In this document: piece after piece, positions 8,201 to 18,600 of the stretch | Numbering within the stretch: position 1 is the stretch's first letter | Layout: each line of letters starts with the position of its first letter | The notes under the pieces: generated by a model | The model's database searches: none | Told to the model about the DNA's origin: nothing | The model's input: only the letters and a program-made list of their open reading frames with translations | Program-made: the position numbers and the translations under genes | IMG/VR virus record: IMGVR_UViG_3300025127_000028 | Coordinates: 1 to 62,058 of that record | Strand: one strand, 5' to 3' | Source: a virus | DNA: 62,058 bases

Positions 8201-11200
8201 CGGCGTAAAACGTTAGCAACAGAATTAAAGAACCTTTGCAATGCGCTGATAGGTTCACCTTTTACGTTTATCTGCGCTAATTTTTGTTGGAACTCTGGGT
8301 TGCTGAATGTCTCCGCTACAAATTCATCTACGTTCTGTGACCCGTATGCAGTGTCTAATGAGTCTTTCACTTCATTAAATAATTTGGTGAGTTGTTTGGT
8401 CAACGGGTGTGACTTGTTAGCCAGTGTCTGTGATGTCGCAGCGTGTGTCATCTCATGCAGAATAGTATGTGGGTTGATACCAGTTTCTGCGTTGAGTGTT
8501 ATTGTGTTGGTCGCGGGGTCAAACATACCAGCCACAGGGTTACCAGATTCATCAGCAACGAACTGCCTTACTTGCACTTTTGTATCGCCAGCAACTTTAG
8601 CCAACGCCCCTGCAAGTTGTGATATACGCCCACTAGGAGATGTAGACTGTATCGCCCGGAGCGCTTCTACTAACTTACCTTGTCTTAACAAGTTACCAAT
8701 CACAGGATGTGTCGGTATGTCGAGACCTACTACAGCGTTCTCGCGTAAATAGTCAGGAAGCAAGTCTAAATCTTCTTGTGTAAACTCAAGAAACTCACTT
8801 TCAGCTTTAGCACGGCGTTCTTGTGCTATATCTTTTTTAATCAGTTTATCTCTTAGCTCTTGTTCTTTTGCTTTCTTACGCTCAGTCTCCACAAAATCTA
8901 CGCTACTATTCTGTCGTCTAATTGAATCTTCTAACGACTGTTGGTGCATTTCAACTAACTTATCTACAGCCGCGTTGGTTTCTGCACTTAAATTTTCTTT
9001 TACCCATTGCCTAGCACGAGTGGCTTCTTTTTTACCTGTATTTGCAAAATACTCCTTTTCGCCCTTACTCATATCCGGTGTGGATCTAAATACATCTTTC
9101 GCAAATACTGTTTCATGCGCTATAACTTCTAACGCATCGTTTGGGTTTTCTTGTTTACTAAAATAAGTTTTTGCGGCTCTAGCTTTTGTTACACTCGCCT
9201 TTTCCCCTGTCTGTTTATCTTTTACTTCAGTCTTTATTAACTCAAGTATTTTAGTGTCATCTGCTTCAGTAGTATTTACATCTAGTGATATAGATTCTGT
9301 GTCACCATCCTTATTTATAAATGTGGCCTTTGGCACTTCCTTAAACTTGCCAGTGTAAAATTTAACGTCCGCTGCTTCTGCTTCGGGAGAAGTCGGGTCT
9401 GCGGCTATTCTTTGTTTTCTTCGTATGTTGGACAGGCTTTTTATTTCTTCTGCAATTAATTTTTGTATTTCTTTTTTAGTTTTAGGTACTTTTTTAGGCA
9501 CAGCTTTCTTTATTGTCGGCTTTTTAGGTGCGGCTTTCTTTGCCTTTGGTTTTGGCTCTGGCTTTGCTTCTGGCTCTACCTGTGGCTGTACCTGTGGCTG
9601 TACCTGTGGCGCAGCTTTTGCCCTTACTGCTTCCTGTGGTCTCTCAATAGCTACCGCTGGTGCTTCAGCAATGGGTTCAACTGTAGGGATGGCAGTGGGT
9701 GTGACCGGCTCTAGTGGAGTTGCGCGGCCTGCTGTTCTTCTTGTAGGAGTTGCGGTTTCTACCTGTGGCGCAGTTTTTTCAGCTAATATATTAGGTAGAT
9801 TATCTTTTAAATTTTTAAAGTCTGGACTTTTCCCAATAACTTTGTTGTCGTTATTTGTGTCTACAGCTTCCCAATCTACACGCTTTCGCACCACTATGCT
9901 GGGTTGGTTTTCTACAACATATTCTGCGTTTTCTGGAGATATACCACCTCTCATATCTCCTGTTTTTGCTGCTTTGGTTTTTCTTAATTTAACAGGTTTC
10001 TCTGTATCTGGCGCAGCTTCTCTAGATGCGAATAAATCGAGCTGCTCATTTATCTTCTCCTTCGTCTCTGGAGATACTTGAGGGTTTGCCGCATGCTCTC
10101 TTAACTGCTGTTGTACTTCAGGCGTGGTAACATCTTTACCTTTAATGCGATTACGGAGAGGCGACGCAGGCTTGATAGCCAAACCATCCATGTCCTCTTC
10201 AGTTACGCTGCGAGTCTGGGCAGCAGTGAGCCTTTCAGGCACAAACGGTACTTCGGTGCGTGGTTTTCTCTCACCTTCTACTACTTGAAATTGTTTAGGT
10301 TTTGCTTCGGGTTCTTCCACTGGTGCAGGACGTTCCGCCCGTTGCACATCTATTGCGCGTTTGATAGTGTTAGTTTCTGACTCGTTAGGTTGTGTATTAG
10401 CGATACCTTGAGCTTCAAGCGCACGGGAAAAATTCTTAGTTAGTGTATCTTCTTGTTTTGTAGGAGTATTTTCAATTACGTCTTGTAATATTGCTGTGCG
10501 TCGTCGTTCTGTGGCTTGCTGTTGTTGTGTGTCTAACTGCCCTGCAATAGTTTCAACGTCGGAAGCCGCACGAGTTTCTTGTTCTTGCCTAAGTTCAGCT
10601 TCTGCTTTGGCATCTTCATCTAGCATAGCCTGTATTTGTGCAGTCTCATCAGCATCAACCATCTCTCGTAGCTGTGCGGACTCTGCTTCTTCAATCATAT
10701 CTGGTTGCACAGCTCTTGGCTGTGGAGTAGTGGGTACTCGTTGGTCAAAAAGATCTAGCTGTGTATCTTGCTCTGGCGCAGTTCCTAACTCGCTATCAGG
10801 GAACAACTCTCCTTGATCAGGTGCAACTACAGGAGCTGTGGGGGCCGTACCAAGGTCTTCACCTGCAAACAACTCACCTTGTGGATCAGGTTCAGCTTGA
10901 TCTGTTGGGGTAGGACTAACACCCCTACGTTTAGTAAGAGCATCAACAAACAGTTGTGTGATAGCTCCAGCACCTGCGCCATACCCTGCGTTTTCTGCTG
11001 TGCCTGCAAGAAGACTGACTTCTTCGTTATATCCAGACTCAACAAGATTCTGAAGTAAGTTTGCTGTAGCTTCTTGTGCGCCTTCAAGTCCACCTGTGGT
11101 AAGAGCATTACCTACACGCTCACTAATGGTCTCTACTTTATCCGGCCCAAGTTTTTCTAAAACCTTACCAACCACAGGTACATCAACAGCTTTGACAAAC

Positions 11201-11829
11201 CTAGTAATAGGTAAAATTTCAAGGATGCCAATAGGGGCAGCTTTTAGTGCGGCAGAAGATCGTTCTTCTTCAGTGGCTCCAGCAGCTCTAGCACGCTCAC
11301 TACCTTCACCAGCAGCGGCACTAACACCAAGCAACCCAGCAACACCTGTGGCAGCGGCAGTAGCGGCGGCGGCGGGCGCAGCATAGGCAGTAAGCGCAGC
11401 AGGCACAGCAATACCAGCAACAGACCCCAATGCCCTTGAAAGGTTATATGTTATAGAGTCTTCGTCTCCACCTTCAGGGCGTATAGCTTCTGCAGTGGCT
11501 TTAATTTTATCTCGTACTGTGTTTTCAGCTTCTTCATCAAGAAGTGCAGCAATACCAAGTGAGGCTGTTTCACCCACATCAATGGCACCAGCACCAAACC
11601 CTTTAGCAATATTTTCAAAAAACCCAGCGTCTTCTTCTTCTTTTTGATTATAGAGCGCATTTATTGAGGCAAGTTGTTTTTCTTCAAGATCTCTTTGGAG
11701 GGCAGCTGTTTCGTTTTCACGGAGTTTGTTTTGCACAATCGCCATGATAGCTTCAGGAGAAGCATCTGCGGGACCACGAACTCTATGCACGACTCCATCT
11801 GCATCTCTTACTTTATGTACAACACTCAT
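5293..11829 (-). CDS. giant virion/ejection polyprotein with zincin motif (2178 aa)
   Basis: The largest gene, the last of the late arm. The N-terminus has the phage motif 'VRGPADASPEAIMAIV' (DxxTPEEI-like), then Ala/Gly-rich helices to about 300, a Pro/Gln/Glu linker with QGELF and QLDLF motifs (317-361, 596-600), and a Lys/Pro/Ala-rich stretch at about 739-785. HEMTH at 1123-1127 with downstream DEFVAE (1166-1171) is a zinc-metallopeptidase signature. The C-terminal third (for example 'EPYFPLTRSGGYWLSY', then a hydrophobic GTVGMAGIIGG segment followed by acidic GDEDEDDFD) resembles phage large polyvalent/PLxRG proteins. Such proteins are packaged, ejected with the DNA and may process themselves or host targets. 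Exact activities are inferred. Confidence 0.75.
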   Translation of the reverse strand: MSVVHKVRDADGVVHRVRGPADASPEAIMAIVQNKLRENETAALQRDLEEKQLASINALYNQKEEEDAGFFENIAKGFGAGAIDVGETASLGIAALLDEEAENTVRDKIKATAEAIRPEGGDEDSITYNLSRALGSVAGIAVPAALTAYAAPAAAATAAATGVAGLLGVSAAAGEGSERARAAGATEEERSSAALKAAPIGILEILPITRFVKAVDVPVVGKVLEKLGPDKVETISERVGNALTTGGLEGAQEATANLLQNLVESGYNEEVSLLAGTAENAGYGAGAGAITQLFVDALTKRRGVSPTPTDQAEPDPQGELFAGEDLGTAPTAPVVAPDQGELFPDSELGTAPEQDTQLDLFDQRVPTTPQPRAVQPDMIEEAESAQLREMVDADETAQIQAMLDEDAKAEAELRQEQETRAASDVETIAGQLDTQQQQATERRRTAILQDVIENTPTKQEDTLTKNFSRALEAQGIANTQPNESETNTIKRAIDVQRAERPAPVEEPEAKPKQFQVVEGERKPRTEVPFVPERLTAAQTRSVTEEDMDGLAIKPASPLRNRIKGKDVTTPEVQQQLREHAANPQVSPETKEKINEQLDLFASREAAPDTEKPVKLRKTKAAKTGDMRGGISPENAEYVVENQPSIVVRKRVDWEAVDTNNDNKVIGKSPDFKNLKDNLPNILAEKTAPQVETATPTRRTAGRATPLEPVTPTAIPTVEPIAEAPAVAIERPQEAVRAKAAPQVQPQVQPQVEPEAKPEPKPKAKKAAPKKPTIKKAVPKKVPKTKKEIQKLIAEEIKSLSNIRRKQRIAADPTSPEAEAADVKFYTGKFKEVPKATFINKDGDTESISLDVNTTEADDTKILELIKTEVKDKQTGEKASVTKARAAKTYFSKQENPNDALEVIAHETVFAKDVFRSTPDMSKGEKEYFANTGKKEATRARQWVKENLSAETNAAVDKLVEMHQQSLEDSIRRQNSSVDFVETERKKAKEQELRDKLIKKDIAQERRAKAESEFLEFTQEDLDLLPDYLRENAVVGLDIPTHPVIGNLLRQGKLVEALRAIQSTSPSGRISQLAGALAKVAGDTKVQVRQFVADESGNPVAGMFDPATNTITLNAETGINPHTILHEMTHAATSQTLANKSHPLTKQLTKLFNEVKDSLDTAYGSQNVDEFVAETFSNPEFQQKLAQINVKGEPISALQRFFNSVANVLRRAMGMQTKPVDSALNQADKLIEAMLAPAPESRGAGRLYMQTMVPDKAKAIIDNMVKNTPTWDAAGIKRVKEVLADRFPDKAKNFMLGLLPINALVDVAKARIPMATKLEKLTFEASGKVTEMNSMIEPVVKRVSAWGSKNQDKLDAFNNVIYNSTLEQVDPSKPKSDYTGEKLDAWKAMQDDWNSLGEEGQAHYKSMRNTYKKLYDEMGRILKSKIDEGISDEPTRKKVFAEVYNALYDNGVIEPYFPLTRSGGYWLSYSARDPRTGNMEFYVEAFESKTDRREAQRVMEADPDAEAKDFQSFSNLSEVSYDKAPPTSFVNDVLQTLQTNNVDAEVKEQIMRLFLDSLPERSFAQSFRNRKGTLGFERDAIGALRKRTSSLSRQLVQMEYGQKISAVQKEIKEHVKTVEKNDDTSVLLANELDQRADWAKNPNVENWAQALTTGGFVMTLGANISSAVVNFSQLPMVVMPYLGGKYGYSETMKATGRAMRMFKNSGFKRTSETIGPDGKIKETTSATPSLDNYDFDDPNTPKEVKEYKVLAEVAGRMGQLNRSITYDMLDMDRIDSPMRKIGAVSGWIFHHGERMNRQVALMTAYDLELGAMRKAGKTINDAARTEAAEKAIYVTELTNGGAIATGAPRYAQRGIGKVMFLFKRFGISMTYHLAKLSKEAIKGSPADKLVARKQLAGTVGMAGIIGGAQGIPLMGAIGSVIDLIFGDEDEDDFDTTMRKFLGEGFYGGLGNYLLGVDVASRMGLSDLIFRDRLVQKDQSLFYDAIEMVGGPVVGTALNMERGVGMIADGNVERGIEAMSPAAIRNVLKSYRFATEGANTLRGDPIVGDIGAGHVFGQLLGFAPAEYTKQLQENARIKRKERAAGEQKSKLYKRYYVAARQGDTSEMEAIMKEIIKYNKRFPSTAITNKSFKQSMKAHQRTTSRMHHGIVINPRMRNELMEDAAEYDDTITLWQDLGIAD

Positions 11830-13703
11830 TAGTCAGTGCCTTCGTAACTTAACCCACTGCTAGGATCTCCATATGTGCCTGCTATTCTGGCCTCAATATC
11901 TTTTGCTCTATCTGCTAGAGGTTTAAGAGATATAATAATAGCAGAGTTCATTTCTTCTCTAAGAGCCTGCACCACAGATTGATCTGTACCCATTGGAAGG
12001 TTTGCAATTCTGTCTTGATATATTTTTTCATATTTACTACGAACATCACCCATATACTTAGCCACTTTTGATAGAGTATCTTCTGCTTTACCACGATCAA
12101 GTTGCTCAATCTTAAGCATGTCAAGCTCTGCTTGGAGGTTCATCTTCCTATCAGAGGTTTCAGCTTCTAAGTTTGCTACTGCAACTTTAACTTCTTGACT
12201 AGCGTTATTTATGGCTGCGTCCAAAGTACGCCTTGCATCTCGATCTTCCGCTTCCATGTTTGCTGTTTCGGCTTGTAGTTTGCTTTTTGCATTATCACTA
12301 AGCATACCTACTTGAGTCCTATTAAACTGTGTCATAGAACTGACGCCAGATCGTACATTTTCGTTTGCAATTTTATATGCTTCTTGTGCGGAAGAGAACG
12401 CTTTTTCTCTAATTCTTTGTTGTTCGTCTTCAAAAGAACGTTCTATACCTTGGCGTCCGAGCAAACGATTACGTTCTGCTAGTTCCTGTTGCGCTCTAAC
12501 ATCGGCTAACCCTTGAGATCCTCCTGCAAAAGAACCCGCTTTAGCTGTACCACGTAAAAATGCGGATAGTTGTTCCTGCTGAAGTTTTTTGGGATCAAGC
12601 TGCCGTGCATCTAAAGCAGCTAGAGCATCTTGTCTTGCTTTTTCTGCAGCTACACGATCAGAACTCATTCCGAGTTTGTCCAACCCATATGCCAAAGCGT
12701 CATCACGCGCTGCTTTTGGATCTTGCTTCATCAGACCTTTTATACCTTTTAAAGTATCGTCGGTTGAGCTAGCGTCTGACATTTTTACGGCATATCCTGC
12801 AGGGTCAAGAAATTTAGTACGTGCTGCTGGCGCGTCTACTTGCCCTAGACCTGAATCTAAAGTATTTATCCCTGCTGCTACTGGCGGCTTTACTGGCGGG
12901 GGTTGCGCGGCTGGCGGCTCATCATCATATTCGTCTCCCATACCAAAAACTGCTTGTGGTGGTGTTTGTCCTCTACCCTGCAAAGCTCCCGTGCCAAGAA
13001 CATTACCTTGCATGCCTTGAGTTAGTACATTCATTTTGCCCCTGTCTTTATAATCACCCCCAACCATTCTTGTTGGACCAGATTTAAGTGCATCAAAACC
13101 TAATGCAGGATTCATAGCTTTAGGATCTCTAGCTATATCTCTAGCTGCGCGTACCTTTTGAGCTTTAGCAGCGTCATCGTCTAAAGTAGCAGGATCTTTA
13201 TATCCCGGTTTACCTAGTATAGCTTGTATCATTTGATATTTTGTTGACTCGTCTATATCAGTTCGCGCACGAATCTCGGCAATTTCGTCTGCTTGTGCTT
13301 GCCCACCCGTTCTAAACCCAACAATACCGCCCTGTGCCATACGTTGCATATTTGGTCTTGGTTGTGCAGCCAGACCCTGTGGTGATCCTGCACTAGCTAT
13401 ACGTTGCATGTTAGCTTGTTGCCTTGCTTGGTTGTTCTTCATTACACCGGCAACGCCTTTTACTATTTCATCTTTTCTTTGACCCACTGCTTTTTGTTCT
13501 AATTGTTGCGCAATAGTTCCGGGCTGTTGCTGCATTCTTAATTGCATATCTCGTGATATTTCATCTCTTTCTTTTGTTATTTGTTCAAGCGCAAGTAAAT
13601 CAGTAAGCTCTTTACTCATCCTACTGCGTTGTTGCAACGCCGCTGGATTGCTACGGTAGGCATCTTTTTTATCTTCAACTAATCGGTCAATACCATAAGA
13701 CAT
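11829..13703 (-). CDS. internal virion/tail-associated protein with GGIVGF motif (624 aa)
   Basis: A 624-residue, Gln/Ala/Arg-rich, largely helical protein. The N-terminal 120 residues are charged coiled coil. NMQRMAQGGIVGFRTGG lies near residue 120-135, a motif also seen in the two upstream neighbours. A Pro-rich centre (PPAAQPPPVKPPVAA) is followed by long coiled coil to about 590. The length and composition fit the internal or ejection proteins of marine podoviruses. The ATG is coupled to the giant downstream gene, whose start directly abuts this stop. No enzymatic motif is seen. Confidence 0.65.
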   Translation of the reverse strand: MSYGIDRLVEDKKDAYRSNPAALQQRSRMSKELTDLLALEQITKERDEISRDMQLRMQQQPGTIAQQLEQKAVGQRKDEIVKGVAGVMKNNQARQQANMQRIASAGSPQGLAAQPRPNMQRMAQGGIVGFRTGGQAQADEIAEIRARTDIDESTKYQMIQAILGKPGYKDPATLDDDAAKAQKVRAARDIARDPKAMNPALGFDALKSGPTRMVGGDYKDRGKMNVLTQGMQGNVLGTGALQGRGQTPPQAVFGMGDEYDDEPPAAQPPPVKPPVAAGINTLDSGLGQVDAPAARTKFLDPAGYAVKMSDASSTDDTLKGIKGLMKQDPKAARDDALAYGLDKLGMSSDRVAAEKARQDALAALDARQLDPKKLQQEQLSAFLRGTAKAGSFAGGSQGLADVRAQQELAERNRLLGRQGIERSFEDEQQRIREKAFSSAQEAYKIANENVRSGVSSMTQFNRTQVGMLSDNAKSKLQAETANMEAEDRDARRTLDAAINNASQEVKVAVANLEAETSDRKMNLQAELDMLKIEQLDRGKAEDTLSKVAKYMGDVRSKYEKIYQDRIANLPMGTDQSVVQALREEMNSAIIISLKPLADRAKDIEARIAGTYGDPSSGLSYEGTD

Positions 13704-13712
13704 AATTAACCC

Positions 13713-14600
13713 CTAACTTGGAAAGAGTGTATTATACAAGTCCATGATACCGCCACCCGCGCTTGTAATTTTGGATAGCGTGCTAGGCTCTGCATAAGTA
13801 TAAGACTGCGTTGCTAATGGTAAACCTTGCAACAATGATTGCATGTATTGCACTTGTTTATATGGAAAATCTCGCTCTTCTTTAAATTGTGCATAATCTG
13901 CGGCAACACCTTCAGACTCAATAGCCCGTTGTGCTGCACCTAAATCTGCCTGCTTAGTTAATGCTGCTAGACCATATGTATTTGCTGCATCTTGTGCTGT
14001 CTGTTGTCTACCTTGTTCTACGTTAAACTGTTGCTGTGCCTTATCAAACGCAGTGGAATACCCGGCACCTGTAATACCAGCAAGATTCTGTAGTAAATTA
14101 CGGCGATTCTCGGCGTCCATAATAGCTTGACGTGACCCACCAAATGCACCTGCTCGTGTTAACCTACCTGCATCTGCCGTGCGTTGGATATCTGATTGAC
14201 GACGTGCTTCATCAATTTGAGGTTGTAGCGCGGCTTGTATGTAGGGGTTCATAAACTTTTGCGCAGTGCCAGCATCAGTAAAGCTGCCCGGAGTAAACGC
14301 CCCCATTTGCCCCGTAGGCACATTCAACCCAGCTATGCCCTGAAATGCTGCTGTTTGCGGCGCAGATGCCCCCGCAGTAAGAGGTCCACCGTACCCTTGG
14401 TATCCCATAGAGCCAAGAGCCTGACCACGACCAAGCATCTCGGTAACGTAAGGGCCAACATAGTTAGAAAGCGCAGATTCTTGCCCAGTTATCTGCCCTA
14501 CAGTAGGGTCTGCAGCTACCGTGGAGGCTACCCCAAGTCCTGTTTGCGCAGCGGTTGAGGTGGGTGTTTGCACGCCTGCTGTGGTGTTTGCTGTTGACAT
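13713..14600 (-). CDS. internal virion/tail-associated protein (295 aa)
   Basis: A 295-residue protein, Ala/Gln/Thr-rich. A low-complexity N-terminus (about 1-100, Thr/Ala/Gly) precedes a helical segment with FMNPYIQAALQPQIDEARRQ and RLTRAGAFGGSRQAI, a combination recalled from structural proteins of uncultured marine phages. It lies in a run of four large virion genes with gaps of about 10 bases. It is probably an ejected core protein. No catalytic motif is visible. Confidence 0.62.
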   Translation of the reverse strand: MSTANTTAGVQTPTSTAAQTGLGVASTVAADPTVGQITGQESALSNYVGPYVTEMLGRGQALGSMGYQGYGGPLTAGASAPQTAAFQGIAGLNVPTGQMGAFTPGSFTDAGTAQKFMNPYIQAALQPQIDEARRQSDIQRTADAGRLTRAGAFGGSRQAIMDAENRRNLLQNLAGITGAGYSTAFDKAQQQFNVEQGRQQTAQDAANTYGLAALTKQADLGAAQRAIESEGVAADYAQFKEERDFPYKQVQYMQSLLQGLPLATQSYTYAEPSTLSKITSAGGGIMDLYNTLFPS

Positions 14601-14611
14601 AACTTATCCTC

Positions 14612-15661
14612 CTATGCCGGTAGGAATTCTTCAGGGTCGATCTCCTTACCCTGTTTGGTACTACCTGTGCGTGCTTTACGTACTCTATCCATCATATCTT
14701 CCAATACTTTAGCACCTGCGTCCGAGTTGCCATTGCCAAGATGACTTACTACGTCTGCTGGTATTACAAACTCACCATCACTAAGTGCTGCTGGCTGCTC
14801 ACCGTCTATCATGGCAGGCTTCTCATCAGCCATACCATCAGTGGCGCCGTCTAGATATTTACCTTCTTTAAGTCCAGCAATACCACCTTCAGCAAATCCT
14901 ATATAACTTAAAGCCTTGCCACCAGCCTCTTTAAGTCTATCTATCTGTTCGCCTATGTCGCCAGTTATATTGCCTAGATCAAACCCTGAACCTTTACCTT
15001 CATTAACATACCCCAAAAACACATTACCTTGAAACATACCCATTTTACCGTTTGGCATTCTACGTGTTTTTATAGGTTTATTAGATTTAAAAGCCGCTTG
15101 TTGTATAGATGTATTCTCTGGAACATTTATTTTACGTCCAGCAGCGTATCCAACGATACCTCCAGAGGCTATTTGTTGTGTGGGTTGAGTAGCTTGAGCA
15201 GCTTGGGCAGCTTTTGCGGCGGCAGCGGCAGCGGCGGCATCTTCAGCGGCACGAATTGGAGCTAGTTGTTGTCCTTGCCTATTTTGTGCAGCTAGGTTTG
15301 CTCTATTCAAAGCTGCTAGTCCAGCAGCCTCTGCTGTAGGATCACCTCCGCTAAAACTAACATCGGTAAAGTATCTCTGCCCACCACTGCCCGGACGGCG
15401 ATCTGGGTCATATGTGTTGGGGACTTGCATACGAGTGGCTGTGTATGTAGGGATTTTACCTTGATACCCACTTGGCCCTCTACCTCCACCACCTCCACCA
15501 AAAAGATCGTATCCAAATATATCAGCAACTTGACCTGCGGCTCCAAGCGCTGCCGATCCTGCGCCGATCATCTTACCATAGTCGTAATCATACCCTACGA
15601 CATCTCCACTTTCATATTCTGGAGTTCTAAAAGGATCTAGAATACTATCAAAAATACTCAT
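14612..15661 (-). CDS. tail/internal virion protein with GGIVGY and DGEFVIPADVV motifs (349 aa)
   Basis: A 349-residue protein. It contains an Ala/Gln-rich coiled segment (about 130-165), SGGIVGYAAG and FAEGGIAGL glycine motifs, and a conserved C-terminal block with SDGEFVIPADVVSHLGNG followed by AGAKVLEDMMDRVRKAR. The C-terminal block recurs in tail proteins of marine phages and may be an interaction or cleavage module. The stop is 11 bases before the next gene and the start is at the stop of the 1615-residue protein, giving tight operon packing. Confidence 0.65.
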   Translation of the reverse strand: MSIFDSILDPFRTPEYESGDVVGYDYDYGKMIGAGSAALGAAGQVADIFGYDLFGGGGGGRGPSGYQGKIPTYTATRMQVPNTYDPDRRPGSGGQRYFTDVSFSGGDPTAEAAGLAALNRANLAAQNRQGQQLAPIRAAEDAAAAAAAAKAAQAAQATQPTQQIASGGIVGYAAGRKINVPENTSIQQAAFKSNKPIKTRRMPNGKMGMFQGNVFLGYVNEGKGSGFDLGNITGDIGEQIDRLKEAGGKALSYIGFAEGGIAGLKEGKYLDGATDGMADEKPAMIDGEQPAALSDGEFVIPADVVSHLGNGNSDAGAKVLEDMMDRVRKARTGSTKQGKEIDPEEFLPA

Positions 15662-18600
15662 TATTTGCCCCCAATGAGCCGTAATAGCTCTTCATTAGCA
15701 TCAACGACTCCACCCTGTGCATACGGAGACCTGTAGAATGCGTCCTGCCCAGAGTCTCTAAAAATACTTGCAAAGTCATAAGGATCGCCAATTTCAGCCA
15801 CAGGTTGCGATTTTACCTGCGTTATCCTACCTGCATCTTCCGCTATCATACTCTGCAAATCCCTAACATTACGTTTTTTAGCTTCATCTTCTACTTGTTG
15901 GGCTATTTGCATTTGCGCATCTATTTGTTGTTGTGTTTGAGCATCTAACTGCGCTTGCATTTGCGTTTGAGCATCCATTTGTGCCTGTGTTTGCGCATCT
16001 ATTTGTGCAAATATCCCTGTAGCAGGTTGAAAATTTGAATCTTGCGCAAAGGCAACGTCTTGGCCTTGTAGTGCATTATTTAACAGGTTCTGATCGTTTA
16101 TGTCAACAATACCATCGCCTGTAACGTCATATCCTAACTGTTCATCTGTAAATTTAAATGTACTAGGGTCGGTGAGAGCTTCTTGTTGTGCTATAAGGTC
16201 GGCAACAAAGTCTATATCTACGTCAGTAACCTCGGTTGCAGGTTTGCCAATAATCTCTGCTATAGACTGAATATTAACATCAAGTCCTGCAACATCAGTA
16301 GCAATATCTCCAACCTGATCACCAAGTGTATCAACACCCCCTAGTTTTTCGCTAAGTTGTCCAACATCATATCTTAACGCGTTATACTGCGCTGCGGGCA
16401 ATGCCTCTTTGAGTCGTGCATCTAGTTCTTCTTGGTTATATTGCCCAACCAGTGCGTCCACATCTTCTGGTCTTACATCAGGCAAACCAGCTTTTTTATA
16501 GGCTTCTTGAACTTCTGTGGCGTCCACCATAAAGGGATCAGCCGTTTCTATAACTTCTTTTAATGTATCTGTTTGCAACCCCTGTCTAACAAACTGATCA
16601 ACAAAATTATCTGGTAGTTTACTAACATCAAATCCTTCGCCTTCCAGTTCTGCTATTACTTCTTTTTCAGTAGTCAGTCTATCTTCAGCATAAGTTGTTA
16701 TAGCCTGTTGTTGTTCAGTTTCGTTTACCTGCGCTACAAAAGTATTAATTTCATCTTCTGTTGGGTTGTACCCAAGGTCATCAAGATACTGTTTGGCTTC
16801 TTCGTAGGTTGTAGCCTGCTCATCGAACACACCAGTCTGCAGATTCTGTGTTTCTTGCGCTTCATCTTTTTGTCCTACATAATCTGCGGCCTGTTGTTCT
16901 GTAAGTGTCACACCCTCTGCAGCGGCTGCATCAATTATTTCTTGAGAATCCAGATATCTAGGGTCTACAAAATTATCTACTAAGGCTGCTAAATCTGCAT
17001 CAGCGTTGGCACCGGTAAAGCCAGTAAGCTCGTCTTTTGTAAACTGATACGGTATGTTATTTTCTGTAACATAAGTTGCCGCTGCCTGTTCGGCCTCACC
17101 CGTGCTGGTATAATCTGTGTCAAATACTTGGTTTAAGATGTTTGACTGTACGGTGTTGTCGGATACGCCAAGATCGTTAAGCTGTTGTGTAACACCTGCT
17201 GCGTCTAACCCACCCTCATTCTGTACGACCTTACGCACTTCAGGATTAAACATAATCATTGCATTTGATACTACGTCACCTGTTGCGGCGCCTCCATATA
17301 TAGAACCTGCAACCGTACCGCCAGACAGTGCGCCAAGCACGGAGTTACTAACCACGTTGCCTACAACATCTCGTGTAGGATCTAACTGATACAGCTGTGA
17401 CTCTAGATAAGCTTGCGGCAGTCCTTCTTCTACAGCCTCTTGAGCGGTTTCTTTTGCTACGACATCAAAGGCTTCCGAGAAATTTTTACCACGTTTGCCG
17501 TTAAATATTGCCTTTTCAAAATCGTTGCCGCCTACACCCATAGTAGCAACAGTAGTAACTGCAGCGATTGTACCTGCAGTTATGGCCTTATCTAGTGCAT
17601 ATTCTTGTGCTTCTGCATCGGACATACCTGATTTAAGTGCTGTAGCATAAGCGTCATCATACGCACCGCCAGCCGTGCCACCAAAAGACTCTGATACATC
17701 CAGTACCCCCGCAGTTCCAATAGCGGCACGCTGACTCATCTTTTGTGCAAACTCTTCTCCAGCTTGCTTTAGCCCTGCTTTAACTACGTTAGCTGTACCA
17801 CCACTGGCTATTAGCACAGGAATTTCCTGTAGAAGTTCTTTTGCTATATACTCGGATGCAAAAGTGCCGGGATTAGCCATGGCTGCGCCACCGATAGCTT
17901 TAATTGTATTCCACGCTTTAGCAAACGTGGAGAGCGGCGTGCCGTCTGGGTTGGTAAGTAATTTACCATCTTTATCAAAATTAGCCTTACCGATAGTTTC
18001 TTGAATTTCCGCAGCGGCAGCTTTGTATTCTTCTGTTTTCATATCGCCAGCCATAGCGATAAGATTTTTTGCAGTTTTGCCTAGTGGAGTAGACTCTGGA
18101 TTAATGCCTGCAAGAAGCACCAGATTATTCATGCTATCAAGCAGCTCCCCGCCAGCATCAAGAACTACACCTGCAGTGTTTTTACCAAAATCGCTGCTAG
18201 CAATACTCTGTGCTGTTTCGGTGTTGGCTATGTAGGTAGCTACGTTCTTGGCAAACTCGTATTGCTGCATTAGGCCAGTTACACCTGCCTCTACTGCTTT
18301 ATCTACTGCGTCAGAACTAACGTTTGCAAGTGTATCTAAATATGAACCGGCGTTTGTTTCTTTTAAGGTTTGTAGTGGGGCATATATTGTTAATTCCGAC
18401 ATAGGTTTTCCATCTGAACCTATATTCAAATAGTTACCTTGCATATCTACTGTAGCTTCTCCCAGACCATCTGGATGAGCTACTTTTCTAACTAATGTGC
18501 CGTGTTTACTATCCCACTTAGGTATATTAAATTTAAGAGATACGTCCTCCCAATTCAGTAACCCTTCAGCATTAGTTGATACTCCTGCTTTACCAGTAAG

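Noticed and set aside
9573-9610. Short tandem repeat (TGGCTGTACC units) as a regulatory or recombination site
   Set aside because: It encodes the QPQV repeats of a Pro/Gln-rich linker in the giant protein and is better explained as coding low complexity.
8132-11386. Long open frames on the plus strand opposite the giant virion gene
   Set aside because: They are antisense shadows of an Ala/Ser-rich gene, lack ribosome sites and show low-complexity Ser/Ala/Cys strings.
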